Shown here piece by piece: positions 1-10,807 of a stretch of DNA of 64,000 nucleotides. The notes under the pieces were generated by a model. It ran no database searches. It worked only from the letters and a program-made list of their open reading frames with translations, and was not told the DNA's origin. Both the position numbers and the translations under genes were made by a program. Location of the stretch: the NCBI GenBank assembly GCA_963383645.1, contig OY726565.1:35445529-35509528 (forward strand), given 5' to 3'. Position 1 is the stretch's first letter. Each line of letters begins with the position of its first letter. The stretch comes from Muscardinus avellanarius. Its lineage: Eukaryota; Chordata; Mammalia; Rodentia; Gliridae.

Positions 1-62
1 ATTCCCTAATGTACATTAAAAGTCAATCACTAAGCCAAACATGAGAAGGAGGAAGGAGGGAT
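1..62 (+). mobile_element. L1 3'UTR fragment, truncated by the window edge
   Basis: The phrase 'caatcactaagccaaacatg' and the following purine-rich 'agaaggaggaaggaggg' match the 3'UTR start of the other L1 tails in this window (near 13425, 15990, 39515 and 45655). The copy breaks off at about 62, before the usual 'gatgtgtgcatgtatg' part and A-tail. Any upstream L1 lies outside the window. Confidence 0.8.
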
Positions 63-999
63 GTATAAAAATAATATTTGTGCACTGGAGATCTGTATTT
101 ATATACCCCAGAGAAAGAGATTGGTCCTCTCATTGCAAGGAAGGCAGCCATTGTGTGAGGAAAGATCTGTCTATTCAACCAGATTGGCTTTCTTGGTCTT
201 AGAGAAACAAGCAAGGTTTCTGTGGCTGGTAGGTGTGGTTAGCTGACCTATCAGGAATGGGATTGGAGGGTAAGTACCTCTCATGAAAGTGGTAAAGGTT
301 TCTTATCTTTCTTTCTTACCAGCCTTATCTGGTAACTGCCAGATAAGATAACAATATTATTTACCCACCACAGAGCATGTTCCTTTATATAGAAAAATAG
401 GCACACTTCTCAGATGATATGTCTAGGTAGTAGGATTGTACTCAGAGCAAACACATCACAGCAACCATAGAATTCCTGTATTCCAAGAGCCAGGAGGGCT
501 TAATTCTACTGTGTAACAGAGAATAGCACCTGCTGAGAAAGGTTCAATAGGAAGAACACAGTGAGGCTCAAATAGAGAAGAAAAATTGTCTACACGTTTT
601 TAAATGAGTACAATTTCAATTTTAGGAAGTTATATTTTTAAGTTAAGTTTTATATTTTTAAGTTATACAATTTCTTAAGTATTGGGGGTAAAAAATAAGC
701 TATTCACTCAAGTAGAGAGCCCTAGTTTTGTCTAAAGCCTCAAGTGAACGTTCCCTTTCCTACTCAGGTTTTTTCTGATCAATGATATCCTGATTTAATT
801 GGTCTCCACTGAAACCTCAACGAGCAGTTTCAATCATTACACAAGACTTCGTGTGATGATTATATATTAAGGGCTCTAATATTCTATTCTAAATGTCTGT
901 GGTAACTTTTATGAAGAGTACAATTTACTAGTATTCTAAAAGGAATGAAACTTTAGTGGTGGTAACTGAAATGTTTATAGTAGAAACCTGGATAAAAAT
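63..999. other. No gene or clear repeat
   Basis: AT-rich DNA with only short, unremarkable open frames. Two things stand out: a 9-bp GATA-containing hairpin at 324-347 and a partial tandem duplication around 630-665 (repeat of 'tatatttttaagtta'). Confidence 0.5.
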
Positions 1000-1013
1000 G
1001 GCCCAGGATGAGT

Positions 1014-1216
1014 GCCGGGCGTGGTGGCGCACGCTTATAATCCCCACGTTTGGGAGGTGGAGACAGGACGATCGCGTAGGTTCAAAGCCAGCCTCTCTGG
1101 CTTAAGAGACCCTGATTCCAAATAAAAATATAAAAATATAGGTCGGGGAGTATAGCCCAGAAGTAGAAGGTTTTCCAGGAACCCCAGTACCACCAAAAAA
1201 AAATAAATAAATAAAA
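1014..1216 (+). mobile_element. B1-dID-like dimeric SINE, young subfamily
   Basis: The B1-type head (gccgggcgtggtggcgcacgc) runs to 'gagaccctgattccaaataaa', then the ID-like tail (tatagcccagaagtagaagg) and an (A/T)-rich end. It is flanked by a perfect 14-bp TSD, 'ggcccaggatgagt', at 1000-1013 and 1217-1230. It lacks the 'ctacttagtgaggctctcagcaac'-type block of older copies, as all young-subfamily copies do. Its 5' flank reappears inside the SINE at 1711-1954. Confidence 0.92.
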
Positions 1217-1230
1217 GGCCCAGGATGAGT

Positions 1231-1699
1231 GAATGAACTAGGCTTCACTAAATTACAAGTTTTGGGTTATCTTTTGCAGATCTTATTTTTGAGCTCCTTT
1301 TGATGTGTTCTATAATTATTTTTTATAATTTAATAATTTTATAAAATATGTAAACTTTTTTCTTTAAAATTTGTATTAAATGTTTTGAAACAATATTGAT
1401 GTTCATCAAAATAAGTCACATTTAAAGAGAAAGCAGAAGAATTGGTTCAAATGAGAAATACTGTCACACTCGAAAGCTAGCATAAAAAACTGGTAGCTGA
1501 CATTTCAGAGCTGAAACATAACTGCATTTTCATCACAATTCAGGATCTGTATATGGGAATCACATAAAGAAAAGTTCACTGAAACTTTGAGTGTTCTGCT
1601 CCTGTGAAGAGTCCATATGGATCCCATTGTTGAACAGTAGTTGGAGTGTGAGTAGGGACCACTCACTGCCACATAAATGTATACCTGAAAAACAATGGA
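1231..1699. other. No gene or clear repeat
   Basis: AT-rich sequence between two SINEs. I see no exon-like or RNA-like structure. Confidence 0.45.
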
Positions 1700-1710
1700 G
1701 CAAATGCAGA

Positions 1711-1954
1711 TTTTGTTGTTGTTGTTGTTTTGGTGGTACTGGGGTTCCTGGAAACCCTTCTACCTCCAAGATACACTCCCAGACCTATTTTATATTTTTT
1801 CATTTGGAAACAAGGTCTCTTAAGTGTGACTGGATTCGAATCTGCGTGATCTTTCTGTCTCCGCCTCCCAAGCGCGGGGATTACAAGTGTGAGCCACCAC
1901 ACCTGGAGCTCATCCTGGGCCATTTTTACAAGTGTGCACCACCACGCCCGGCAT
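1711..1954 (-). mobile_element. B1-dID-like SINE with extra 5' head and transduced flank
   Basis: Read on the minus strand: a first ~27-bp SINE head, 20 bp of non-SINE sequence, then a full young-type SINE ending in an A-rich run with (GTT)-type degeneration on the plus strand (1711-1733). The 20 bp (taaaaatggcccaggatgag) are identical to the 5' flank of the SINE at 1014, including that SINE's TSD. The whole composite lies between near-identical ~15-bp direct repeats (gcaaatgcaga..) at 1700-1714 and 1955-1969, so it was probably inserted as one unit or patched afterwards. Confidence 0.88.
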
Positions 1955-1970
1955 GCAAATGCAGACTTTT

Positions 1971-3078
1971 AAAAATGTGAAAGATCTTCATTTCAATAAA
2001 GTAACATAAGATGCACTAAATTATCTGTCTGTCAGTGCTAAATCCCTTTTCAAAAAATCAATGTTCAATCTCTTAGTGTCTAATTGAAAATGATACAGAG
2101 TACAGGGACATAATCAACCAACCAAAATAAATTTATGAAACAAATACAGTATCAAAGGCACTGTATCAGCTGCTACAAGAAATGTAAACATGCATAAGCT
2201 TAATTTCCTCCAAGGAGTTTACCAACTTACTGCAAGGTAACTTAAAAGTATGTGACTTTTGACTAGCTATAACTTATCAAGTGGTCTCAATTCTATGGGG
2301 CACAAACAAAAAATAATTTTACCTCTTTCACACCATGACCTTAAGTCAAGTCTCCCATGCCCACATCTAATGACACTTTATGGTCAGGTTGGAGTAAACA
2401 AAAAGTTGTATTTTCAGGTATTAAAATTAGACTCAATTTGAACCACTAAAACTTACGTATCTTTGTTCTATACTACAGGTGACTCCAGGAAAACACTTTC
2501 TTCACTTATGGTTTCAAATTCTTGAGGACACATATTGCTTATCTTGAAAGTTTTTTTCATGCTCAATTCTATAACAGCATAGGCCTGTTATACTTGACTA
2601 TCTATAGGATAGCATACCTGCACAGTGAGGATTATATAATACCTACTTGCCTACTTGCAGATAACTCCAATCTCTTGCATCCTTGTCTATTTGACTCAGT
2701 TAGTGGGAATAACCCACAAAATTTCTTACTTCATGAATTTTATTAAAAAATTTCTTCAATATGCCTCTAGCCTTCTCCTATAAAATCTATTTGTAAGGTG
2801 TGAGACAAAGTGGACAAAGAACAGCTGGGCTACTTATCTCATAGTAAATCCCCATGAATGTGTCTAGAAACTCAAGTTAGAATTCATAATAGTGATCATT
2901 TATTTCTTTCAGCTTTAAGAGGTTAACTAAAATCAATGCTGGGATAACAAATAATGTTTTAATGTACATCTATTATAATAATTTTAGGTAAATTAAAGTA
3001 TATATCTGTTTAAAATATATAGAGATATAGAGATAGAATATATTTATATGATATATATCATATATATAGCATATGTAC

Positions 3079-3081
<3 letters not shown>
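1971..3081. other. No gene or clear repeat
   Basis: Over 1.1 kb of AT-rich sequence with no recognisable repeat. An imperfect TA-rich stretch (about 3000-3080) leads into the CA microsatellite. Confidence 0.45.

Positions 3082-3116
<35 letters not shown>
3082..3116. repeat. (CA)n microsatellite
   Basis: About 17 uninterrupted CA units, preceded by an imperfect TA-rich stretch. Confidence 0.98.
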
Positions 3117-3118
<2 letters not shown>

Positions 3119-3502
3119 CTCACAGTGACTGATTTACTTAAAAGTTAATGAAGCACAGAACTGAGGACATCTTACTTTACCTTCCAAGGCCCTGTGCCTC
3201 ATTTTGTATTTATCATTTTGTATTCTTTTCCTTAAAGATATCATTCAAATGTACAATCTTCAGGTCCTACAAATGTGCACCTACTTCTAAAAGTACATGA
3301 TTTGTTGATGACTGTAAGTTTTCTAACTTGGGCAGTGGCAATGTCAACAGCTAAAACTCTGGGAAGTTTTTATGGGAAGGAATTTAAATAGTTCACATTT
3401 TGTCAACATAGAGAGCCAACCATCTTGGAAGCTTAAAGGAAATCTTAATTAATTAGCAAGTTGACCTTCTGCATAGGTTAGTAATTCTTTCTACATAATT
3501 CA

Positions 3503-3525
3503 CTATCTATCTATCTATCTATCTA
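3503..3525. repeat. (TATC)n microsatellite at a SINE tail
   Basis: Five to six 'ctat' units lie directly against the T-rich 3' tail of the antisense SINE that follows. They probably grew out of that tail. Confidence 0.95.
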
Positions 3526-3526
3526 A

Positions 3527-3685
3527 TTTTTTGTGGCACTGGACATTGAACCCAGGAGCATTCTATACTCTTCAGCCTTTTTATTTTTTATTTTGAAACA
3601 GGGTCTCATTAAGTTGCCCAGACTGAACTTTTCCTTGGTATCCTCTTGTCTCATTCTCCCAAGTAGTGGGAGTATAGCCATGCTA
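3527..3685 (-). mobile_element. Old B1-dID-like SINE, degraded
   Basis: In antisense order: tail 'ttgtggcactggacattgaacccagg', a middle 'ttgaaacagggtctcattaagttgcc', and a B1 head remnant 'ctcattctcccaagtagtggg'. It is strongly diverged and its 5' head end is lost. Confidence 0.8.
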
Positions 3686-3806
3686 AAGCTAACTTTTTTT
3701 GAAGAACCTTGGAAAGAGCAGAACATGTCAACAAAAACCCGTTTCTACATTATCACCAATAAATTCGTATATGAAATTAATGTTTGCTTTTAAAATAGGA
3801 CATAAT

Positions 3807-4018
3807 GCCAGGCGTAGTGGCTCACACTTGTAATCCCAGCACTTGAGAGGCGGAGACAGGAGGATCGTGCAGGTTCGAAGCAAACTGTGCTGGCTTAAGT
3901 GACCCTGTTTCCAAATTAAAAAGTATAAAAATAGGTCTGGGAGTGTAGCCCAAAGGTAGAAGGGTTTCCAGGAACCCCAGTACCACAATAAATAAAATAA
4001 AATAAAATAAAATAAAAT
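3807..4018 (+). mobile_element. B1-dID-like dimeric SINE, young subfamily
   Basis: Full-length head, middle and ID-like tail ending in (AATAA)n. A perfect 15-bp TSD, 'aaaataggacataat', lies at 3792-3806 and 4019-4033. Confidence 0.95.
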
Positions 4019-4139
4019 AAAATAGGACATAATCTATATTACCACGTGTCATGAGTAACACAATAATAGGTACACTTTTACTGCAAATCTTCATGTATTA
4101 CATATTATATACTAGTACTTGTGTTACTAAGTTTTTCAT

Positions 4140-4640
4140 CTTTGTGATAAATACTAGAGAAAAACAACTTAAGTGAACAAATATTGATTTTGGCTCATGG
4201 TTACAGAAGTTTCAGTCCATGAACAGCTGGCTACATTGTTTGGGCCTGAGGCAAGGCAGAACTTCTTGACAGAAAGGTGTGATGGAGCAAGGCTGTTTAC
4301 CTCATGGCTACTGGGAAACAGAGACAGACAGACAGACAAGCCCGAGACAAGAAATTCCCTTCCAGGTCACATCCCTAGTGATCTACTTTCTCTAACCATG
4401 TCCCACCTGTATAATTTTTACCTTCTTCCAGTTCATTGAGTTATTGATGAATTAACCTAATGATGAGGTCAGAGCCCTCATGGTCCAGTCACTTCCCCAA
4501 AGCCCCCCTGGGCATTGCTGCATTAGGGACCACACCTCCAACACATGAGCCTTTGGGGGACCTATCAGAACCAAATCAGAGCAGTACTATCTACAATCTC
4601 ACTGCAAATAACTTGAGCATTGCATTTGACCCACAATTGT
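4140..4640 (-). mobile_element. MaLR-type LTR (MST/MLT1-like), antisense
   Basis: The antisense order 'gattttggctcatggttacag' ... 'tgatgaggtcagagccctcatg' ... 'ccacacctccaacacatgagcc' follows the mammalian apparent LTR retrotransposon LTRs. The reverse complement of these phrases appears in the sense copy at 53275. No internal coding region is attached, so it is a solo LTR or fragment. An embedded (CAGA)n run lies at 4322-4338. Confidence 0.65.
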
Positions 4641-4644
4641 GTCC

Positions 4645-5890
4645 CTTTAGGAATCTTTTGCATTTCTAGGTGTCAAGGGAGCATCTTTTCATGCAAAATT
4701 TGTTTTCATAGGCATCAAATACTCTGGTTTTCTCCACATGTATTTTTTATAATTTAACTAATGATCTCATTGATATCATACTATCTTCTCCATTTTGTTT
4801 TCTTCCATTCATTCCATTTTTTAAATTTTATTTCAGTGTTTTAGCTATTTCTGTAGCAGTTCAGAGACATGCTAAAAACTTCAAAAGCTTTTTGAGTTTT
4901 GTTTTAACTTATGTATTTCTTTCTCCTTAGGCATTACTTTTTTCAACTAAATTTTTTTAGATAACTTAAATTTTACTTTGAAATGCTTCCCTTTCATGTC
5001 AAACATATTTTTCTCTATAAAACATGTTAAAAAACAAAAATGAGCCACTCTCTGTCTTTGTTTGGTTCTTCTGTGTTTATGCATCATCATTGTCTTGTAG
5101 TAAAATCTGAGCCAAATGGGGCTTTTTGGCTTATTTTGAATTTACAGGGGATGTAGAAAGAATCATGAAATTCTGCAGTGCCAAGCTCTCATAGCATTGT
5201 GCTCCTTGAGGAGGACCCTACTGGAAACAAGACAGCTGCTTCTTAAACACCCAAGTCAGCTTACACTCACAGCCTTTCACCGGCTCTGAAAGACACTGAT
5301 CGTTCAACCCATCACAGGCACTGCTTCATTTCCTTTCTCTCTCCCATTACTTACAGAATGTTTTTTAGACATTCTAGAAACATGACAAGCTATGAATCTG
5401 GAATCTGGAGACAGCAAGAACTATAAAAATTGTGTATAGGTTGAATGAAAAAAGACTATAATAATCCTCAAATTAAGGCAGTAACATTCAAATGGCACAT
5501 ATAGAGAACCTAAAAGACTCATATAAATTGTTACTTAATAGGAAGGCAGCTTTTCTTTCATTAATGCGCAGTAAAACTTTCAAACATTGTTTTGTGGTCT
5601 TTCTCACTTTCTTCCACAATAAAATCTTTCTTCATAAAAAGTTTTGTGTGTCATATTTTAATAGAACACACATAATACATATATATACATACATATATAA
5701 TGAAGGTAGTAACTCTGTGTGTGTGTGTATGTGTGTACATGTGTTATTTCTGGTAGCAATACAATAGGGTAATTATGCATAGAATGAAAACTTTTTCTTA
5801 GATTAAAATACACACAAAATTATTTGAAAGTCCTTTTTTATTTGAAGGAATAGACACAGTCAAAATCTTGTTATTCTAGTCATCTAAACA
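4645..5890. other. No gene or clear repeat
   Basis: 1.2 kb without a recognisable element apart from TA/TG-rich simple sequence around 5670-5745. A 91-codon open frame at 5492-5767 runs through that simple repeat and is not credible as a gene. Confidence 0.45.
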
Positions 5891-5894
5891 TCTA

Positions 5895-6085
5895 TGTACA
5901 TGGTATGCACATGCAATCCCAGTACTTGAGAGGCTAAGACAGGAGGATCACAGGTACAAGACCAGCCTCAGCAACTTAGTGAGACCCTATTTCAAAATTA
6001 AACATTAAAATAGGGATGGGGGTGTAATTCAGAGACAGAATGTCCCTGGGTTCAATATCCAATATCAAAAAGTAAAATTAAACAA
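5895..6085 (+). mobile_element. Old B1-dID-like SINE
   Basis: Diverged head (catggtatgcacatgcaatcccagtacttgagaggc), an older-type middle with 'cagcctcagcaacttagtgagaccct', and an ID-like tail 'gtgtaattcagagacagaatg..ctgggttcaat'. Confidence 0.85.
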
Positions 6086-6311
6086 ACAAAAAACCCAAAA
6101 CTTATGTCTATTATTCTCTCATGAAGAAATAAGAATATAAAATAAAGTCTTTATTCCTCAAACACAAAATCACATTCATATTTTCTAAACTCTGTTTTAT
6201 TGTCTAACATCCAAAAAATGTATTCAGTGTATAAAGATTAACACCAAACATATATCAAGGCAAAGATAATGAAGGTCATACTGCATTTTAAAAGTATATA
6301 TATATATATCT

Positions 6312-6531
6312 CGCTGGGTGTGGCGGCACACGCTTGTAATCCCAGCATTCGAGAGGCTGAGACTGGAGGATTGCAGTTTGAAGACAGCCTCAGATACTTA
6401 ATGAAGCCCTTCACAACTTAGTGGGACCCTGTTTCAAAATAAAGAATAAAAAATAGGGTAGAGGGTGTAGCTCAGAGGTTGAATGCCACTGGCTTCCATC
6501 CCCAGACCCACCAAAAAATAAAAAAATAAAA
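6312..6531 (+). mobile_element. Old B1-dID-like SINE, full length
   Basis: Head 'gctgggtgtggcggcacacgc', older middle with duplicated 'acaacttagtgggaccctg' block, ID-like tail 'gtgtagctcagaggttgaatg', A-rich end. A TA run lies upstream at 6295-6310 and a further 'atatata' follows the A-tail. Confidence 0.9.
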
Positions 6532-6534
6532 ATC

Positions 6535-7415
6535 ATATATATAATGGCAAATACTTGAGGTGAACCAATTTTCGAATCCAATGTAGCATTTTTTGTCCTA
6601 TCTTCCTCTTTAACTCATTAACACTATTTTTGAAATTCTTAGAGTCTTTATTCATAGAAAATAAATAAAAAGTTTTATCATTAGAGACTATAGTAAAGTG
6701 TTTTCTAATCACAGATTGGTGGTGTTCTCAAATGTTGCTCCTCTAATTGAATGCCTTAAAATAGCAATTGCAATGTTCTAAATCTACTTTATTAAAATGA
6801 CAATAATGGAATTAGAGGATAAATGGTCAGATGAACATCTCTTCTCTAAATGAAGAATAATTATTCAGGATGGAAAATCATCAGAAATAATTTTGGGCTT
6901 CTCTAAACACATACCAGGTAATTTGTTGTATTAGTTATAGGTGGAGGAATTTACCACTTACTGATTCCTGTAAGAGTCAATATAGCCTACAGGTAAGATT
7001 AGTGAGATAATATGAATGTTATACTAAAACAAATCATATCAGAGTTTATTTTAGAGTTGAAATAAACTTGGTTATAATCTAGGTTAACCTTCTTATTTTA
7101 TTTATGAGTGAACCAAGTCCCAAAATATCTTAAAAATAAGTAATTGGTTATTACAATAGTTGGTAGTATGGATGATATGAGAAAGACATTTTTCTAATTC
7201 CACATGAAGAGCTGTTTAAATAAAATCACCCAGGACACAGGCAACACTGGGAGCACAGGGGCCAGTTAACAAGTGAAGCACTGGTCATAAAGACAGGAAA
7301 ATCTAATTTAAATTTTCTTTACTCCTAGAAAAAGAAGAATCCATTATTATTGTATCAGAAAAAGGTATAAAATTTTGTTTATCCTAACATAGCCAACATA
7401 ACCAACCCCCTTTTT
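6535..7415. other. No gene or clear repeat
   Basis: AT-rich single-copy-looking DNA. I recognise nothing in it. Confidence 0.45.
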
Positions 7416-7420
7416 AAGGT

Positions 7421-7621
7421 GTGTGTGTGGGGGGTACTGGGGTTTGGGATTCAGGGGTATTCTACCTCTGAGCTATACTCCCAGCCATTCGTCTATTTTT
7501 ATTTTTGAAACAGGGTCTTGCTAGGATGCTGAGAGTCTTGTTATGCTGCTGAGACTGACCTTGATATTTTGTCTCAGTCTCCCAAGTACTGGAATTATAG
7601 GTATGCACTACCACACCCAAC
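7421..7621 (-). mobile_element. Old B1-dID-like SINE, antisense
   Basis: Antisense tail 'ggtactggggtttgggattcag', 'ctctgagctatactcccagcc', middle 'ttttgaaacagggtcttgctag' and head 'ctcccaagtactggaattatag'. The tail side has turned into a short GT/G-rich run. Confidence 0.9.
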
Positions 7622-7739
7622 TAAGTTTATGTAAATTTTGATAAATTATAAAGTTACTGTTTATACTTCCACCATGCACCCCAACTAAAATCAATCTTAA
7701 TGTCCAAACATTGGGACTGAGTTGTTATTTATCCATGTA

Positions 7740-8170
7740 AGGCAGCCACTAAAACTATTGTGAATTGAGGTACCCAATGGCTTAGCCATTTTCATTCCTT
7801 TGCACATTCTCAAGAGAAACGCGTACATGTACATCCAAATATATGTTCAAGAAAATTCCTAGCAACATTATCTATAGTGATCATTACACTGAATCAATCC
7901 TAATGTCTATGACCTTTAATATGGATAAACAAGTTCTAGATTATTCTTGTAATGGAATATTACATAGCAGCACAAGTCAATGCCCATCAGCTATACCCAG
8001 CAATGTTGATACATGTCACAAAGCCAGGCTTTAAGGACCAAATGCTGACACCAAGAATAAATATTGTACATTCATATGTAATAATCTAAGAGGATTAATT
8101 TTGCACTGTTGTACAGAGAGTAACATTCTAAATGCAAGCGTATGTACACGGATTTATTAGATTTTCTACT
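7740..8170 (+). mobile_element. Ancient L1 (L1M/HAL1-like) tail remnant
   Basis: 'aatatggataaacaagttctag', 'gtaatggaatattacatagcagcac' and 'gatacatgtcacaaagccaggc' keep the order of the 3' end of old mammalian L1 elements, heavily mutated. Confidence 0.55.
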
Positions 8171-8174
8171 AATG

Positions 8175-8982
8175 AAAATAGTCATAATGAAAAGATAGGA
8201 GACCAAGAGTTAAAAGATTAACCTGTTATATAAAGATGTGAAAATTGCATAAAAGAATAATTTAAAGCAGCTAATCTATAATATTGTCTTTAACATTTTC
8301 TGCAGATTGTTAGAACCTGACTATCCAGGTTATAGCATGCTTGGACAAAAGGTTCTTATTAAGTTATTAGCAAAATAATCCCACAGACTACAAAAATGGT
8401 CCTTATTTAATTGAATTAAAAATGAAGCACTAAAGTCATTATTTTCTATAAAAATACCTCAAAAATTCCTCCACATTCAGTGGAAGCGTTGGGTATTCAT
8501 GATCTATTTTACTCATTTCTGTTCAAGAGTGGTCAATACCATATATCTCCCCTTTAAGAAAACAATCTTCCTACATGCATCTATTTCAGCAATATTTTTA
8601 ATGCCTAGTAGTTATTATGCATTCTCCTAGGCCCCAGGATAAAGGGTGAATAAGATAAAATTCTTAAAGCCAATTTATCCCTGTTGAGTTGGAGGAGGAT
8701 GAGGATGTGATGAACAAACAAAAAAATTGAAGAATTCAACAGCTATAAGTATAGTAAAGAAAACTTGATGGGTTAATTGGATATGAATAAGCAGTGTGGG
8801 AGAGAAAGAAATAGAGTCATTTCTTGCAGTCCTAGAGTCTGGGAAGTCTACAGGAAAGGCATCAGCAAGTTCAATGTCTGGAGAGGCCATTCTCTTCCAA
8901 AAGGAAGGAAGGCTGGATGCTTCTATGGCAGCAGGTGAAAGTACCAGTAAATTCAAAAGATGTAATGTAATTCCCTGCATCT
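8175..8982. other. No gene or clear repeat
   Basis: AT-rich DNA up to the 5' truncation point of the L1 that follows. Overlapping open frames of 63 and 101 codons on opposite strands (8675-8987) show no family resemblance. Confidence 0.4.
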
Positions 8983-8984
8983 TT

Positions 8985-10792
8985 TAAGACCACAATGGAA
9001 TGAGTAGAAATCAATAACAGGAAGACCAAAAGAAACTATTTAAATACATGGAGATTGAATGATAGATACACTATTGAATGACGAGTGAGTAAGAATAGAA
9101 ATAAGGGAAAAATAAAGAAATTTCTGGAATTAAATGAAAATAGAGACAAAACTTACCAAAATCTATGGTACCTCTTAGTACCACTTTGAAGGTGGTACTA
9201 AGAGGAAAGTTTATAGCATTGAGTGCCCAGATAATTACAGAGTCACAAAGTAAACAACCTTATGACATATCTCAAGGACATAGAAAGACTGCAACAGTCT
9301 AATCCCAAAGCCAGCAGGAGGCAGGAAGTTATTAAAATCAGAGTAGAAATAAATGAAATAGAGAACAACGACAAAAAAAAAAAAAACAATTCAAAAAATC
9401 AACAAAACAAAAAGCTGATTCTTTGAAAAGATTAATAAGATTGACAAACCCCTGGCCAATTTAACTGAAAGAGAGAATCAACTCAAATTTTTTAAATCAG
9501 AAATGAAAAAGAAGATGTCACCACAGACAGTGTGGAAATTCAAAGGATTATTAGAAACTACTTTGAAAATTTTTACTCCAATAGACTGGAAAACATGGAA
9601 GAAATCAATAGATTTCTAAGCACATATAACCTACCTAAATTGAACCAAGAGGACATAGCACTCCTAAACCAACTAATAGCAAGCAAGAAATAGAAACAGC
9701 AATAAAAATTCTGCCATCAAAGAAAAGCCCAGGCTATGACAAGTTTCCAGCTGAATTCTACAAAACCTTCAGTGAAGAACTAATCCCAATACTTTACAAC
9801 TTGTTCCAGGAAAGTGAAAGAGATGGAATTCTCCCAAACTCCTTCTATGAGTCCAGTATCACACTAATCCAAAAACCAAAATAAGATGCCTCAAGAAAGG
9901 AAAATTACAGACCAATATCCTTGATGAACATAGATACAAAAATTCTAAACAAAATATAAGCATTCAAAACTATATCAAGAGAATTGTTCACCACAACCAA
10001 GTCGGTTCCATCCTAGAAAAGCAAGGCTGGTTCAACATATGCAAATCAATACACTTTATTCACCACATAAATAGAACTGAGAACAAAAACCACATGATCA
10101 TATTAATAGATGCTGAAAAAGCATTTGACAAAATCCAATACCCATTTATGTTAAAAACACTGCCGAAAATTGTAAAAAAGGAGCATATTTCTACACCATT
10201 AAGGCAATAGACAATAAACCCAAAGCTAATATCATATTGAATGGGGAAAAACTGCAAGAATTTCATCTAAAATCAGGAACAAGATAAAGATGCCCACTAT
10301 CATCACTGCTTTTCATATAGTCCTTGAGACTCTTGTCACAGCAATAATATAAGAGAAGAAAATCAAAGAATTCAAATAGAAAGAGAGGAACTAAAACTAT
10401 CCTTATTTGCAGATAACATGATCCTTTATCTAGAATATCCAAAGAACTCAACCAAAAGACTACTGGAGCTGATTAACCAATTGAAAAGTTGCAGGATGCA
10501 AAATCAATCTAAAGAAACCAGTTGTTTTTCTATATGCCAACAATGAATCCACAATGAAAGAAGTAAAGCAAACAATTCCATTCATTAAAATCTCAAAAGT
10601 AATAAAATATCTAGGAATAAACCTAACTACCTAAAAGACCTCTACAACAAAAACTATAAATCATTAAAGACAGAAATTGAAGAAGTCATTGGAAGATGGA
10701 AAGATCTCCCTTGTTCATAGATAGGCAGAATAAATATCATCAGAATGGCCATTCTGCCTAAACTGATCTACAGATTCAATGCAATTCCTATC
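8985..10792 (+). pseudogene. Older L1, 5'-truncated ORF2 remnant (first half)
   Basis: From 'gaccacaatggaatgagtagaaatc' onward the text follows the L1 ORF2 endonuclease/reverse-transcriptase region: 'agtactaagaggaaagtttatagc', 'aaagcccaggctatgacaagtttccagctgaattctac', 'gcaaggctggttcaacatatgcaaatc', 'ctggaaaaagcatttgacaaaatcc'-like text near 10110-10137, and 'cagataacatgatcctttatc'. Many stops and frameshifts leave no ORF above about 70 codons. The copy is interrupted at 10792 by a younger element and resumes at 13609. Confidence 0.92.
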
Positions 10793-10807
10793 AAAATAAC
10801 AACAACA

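Noticed and set aside
1014..1216. tRNA gene-like promoter boxes in SINE heads and tails
   Set aside because: Box-like motifs are part of the 7SL/ID-derived SINE structure; no cloverleaf can be formed.
3082..3116. Regularly spaced repeats suggestive of a CRISPR array (here and at other microsatellites)
   Set aside because: Simple dinucleotide repeats in a vertebrate genome; no spacer structure.
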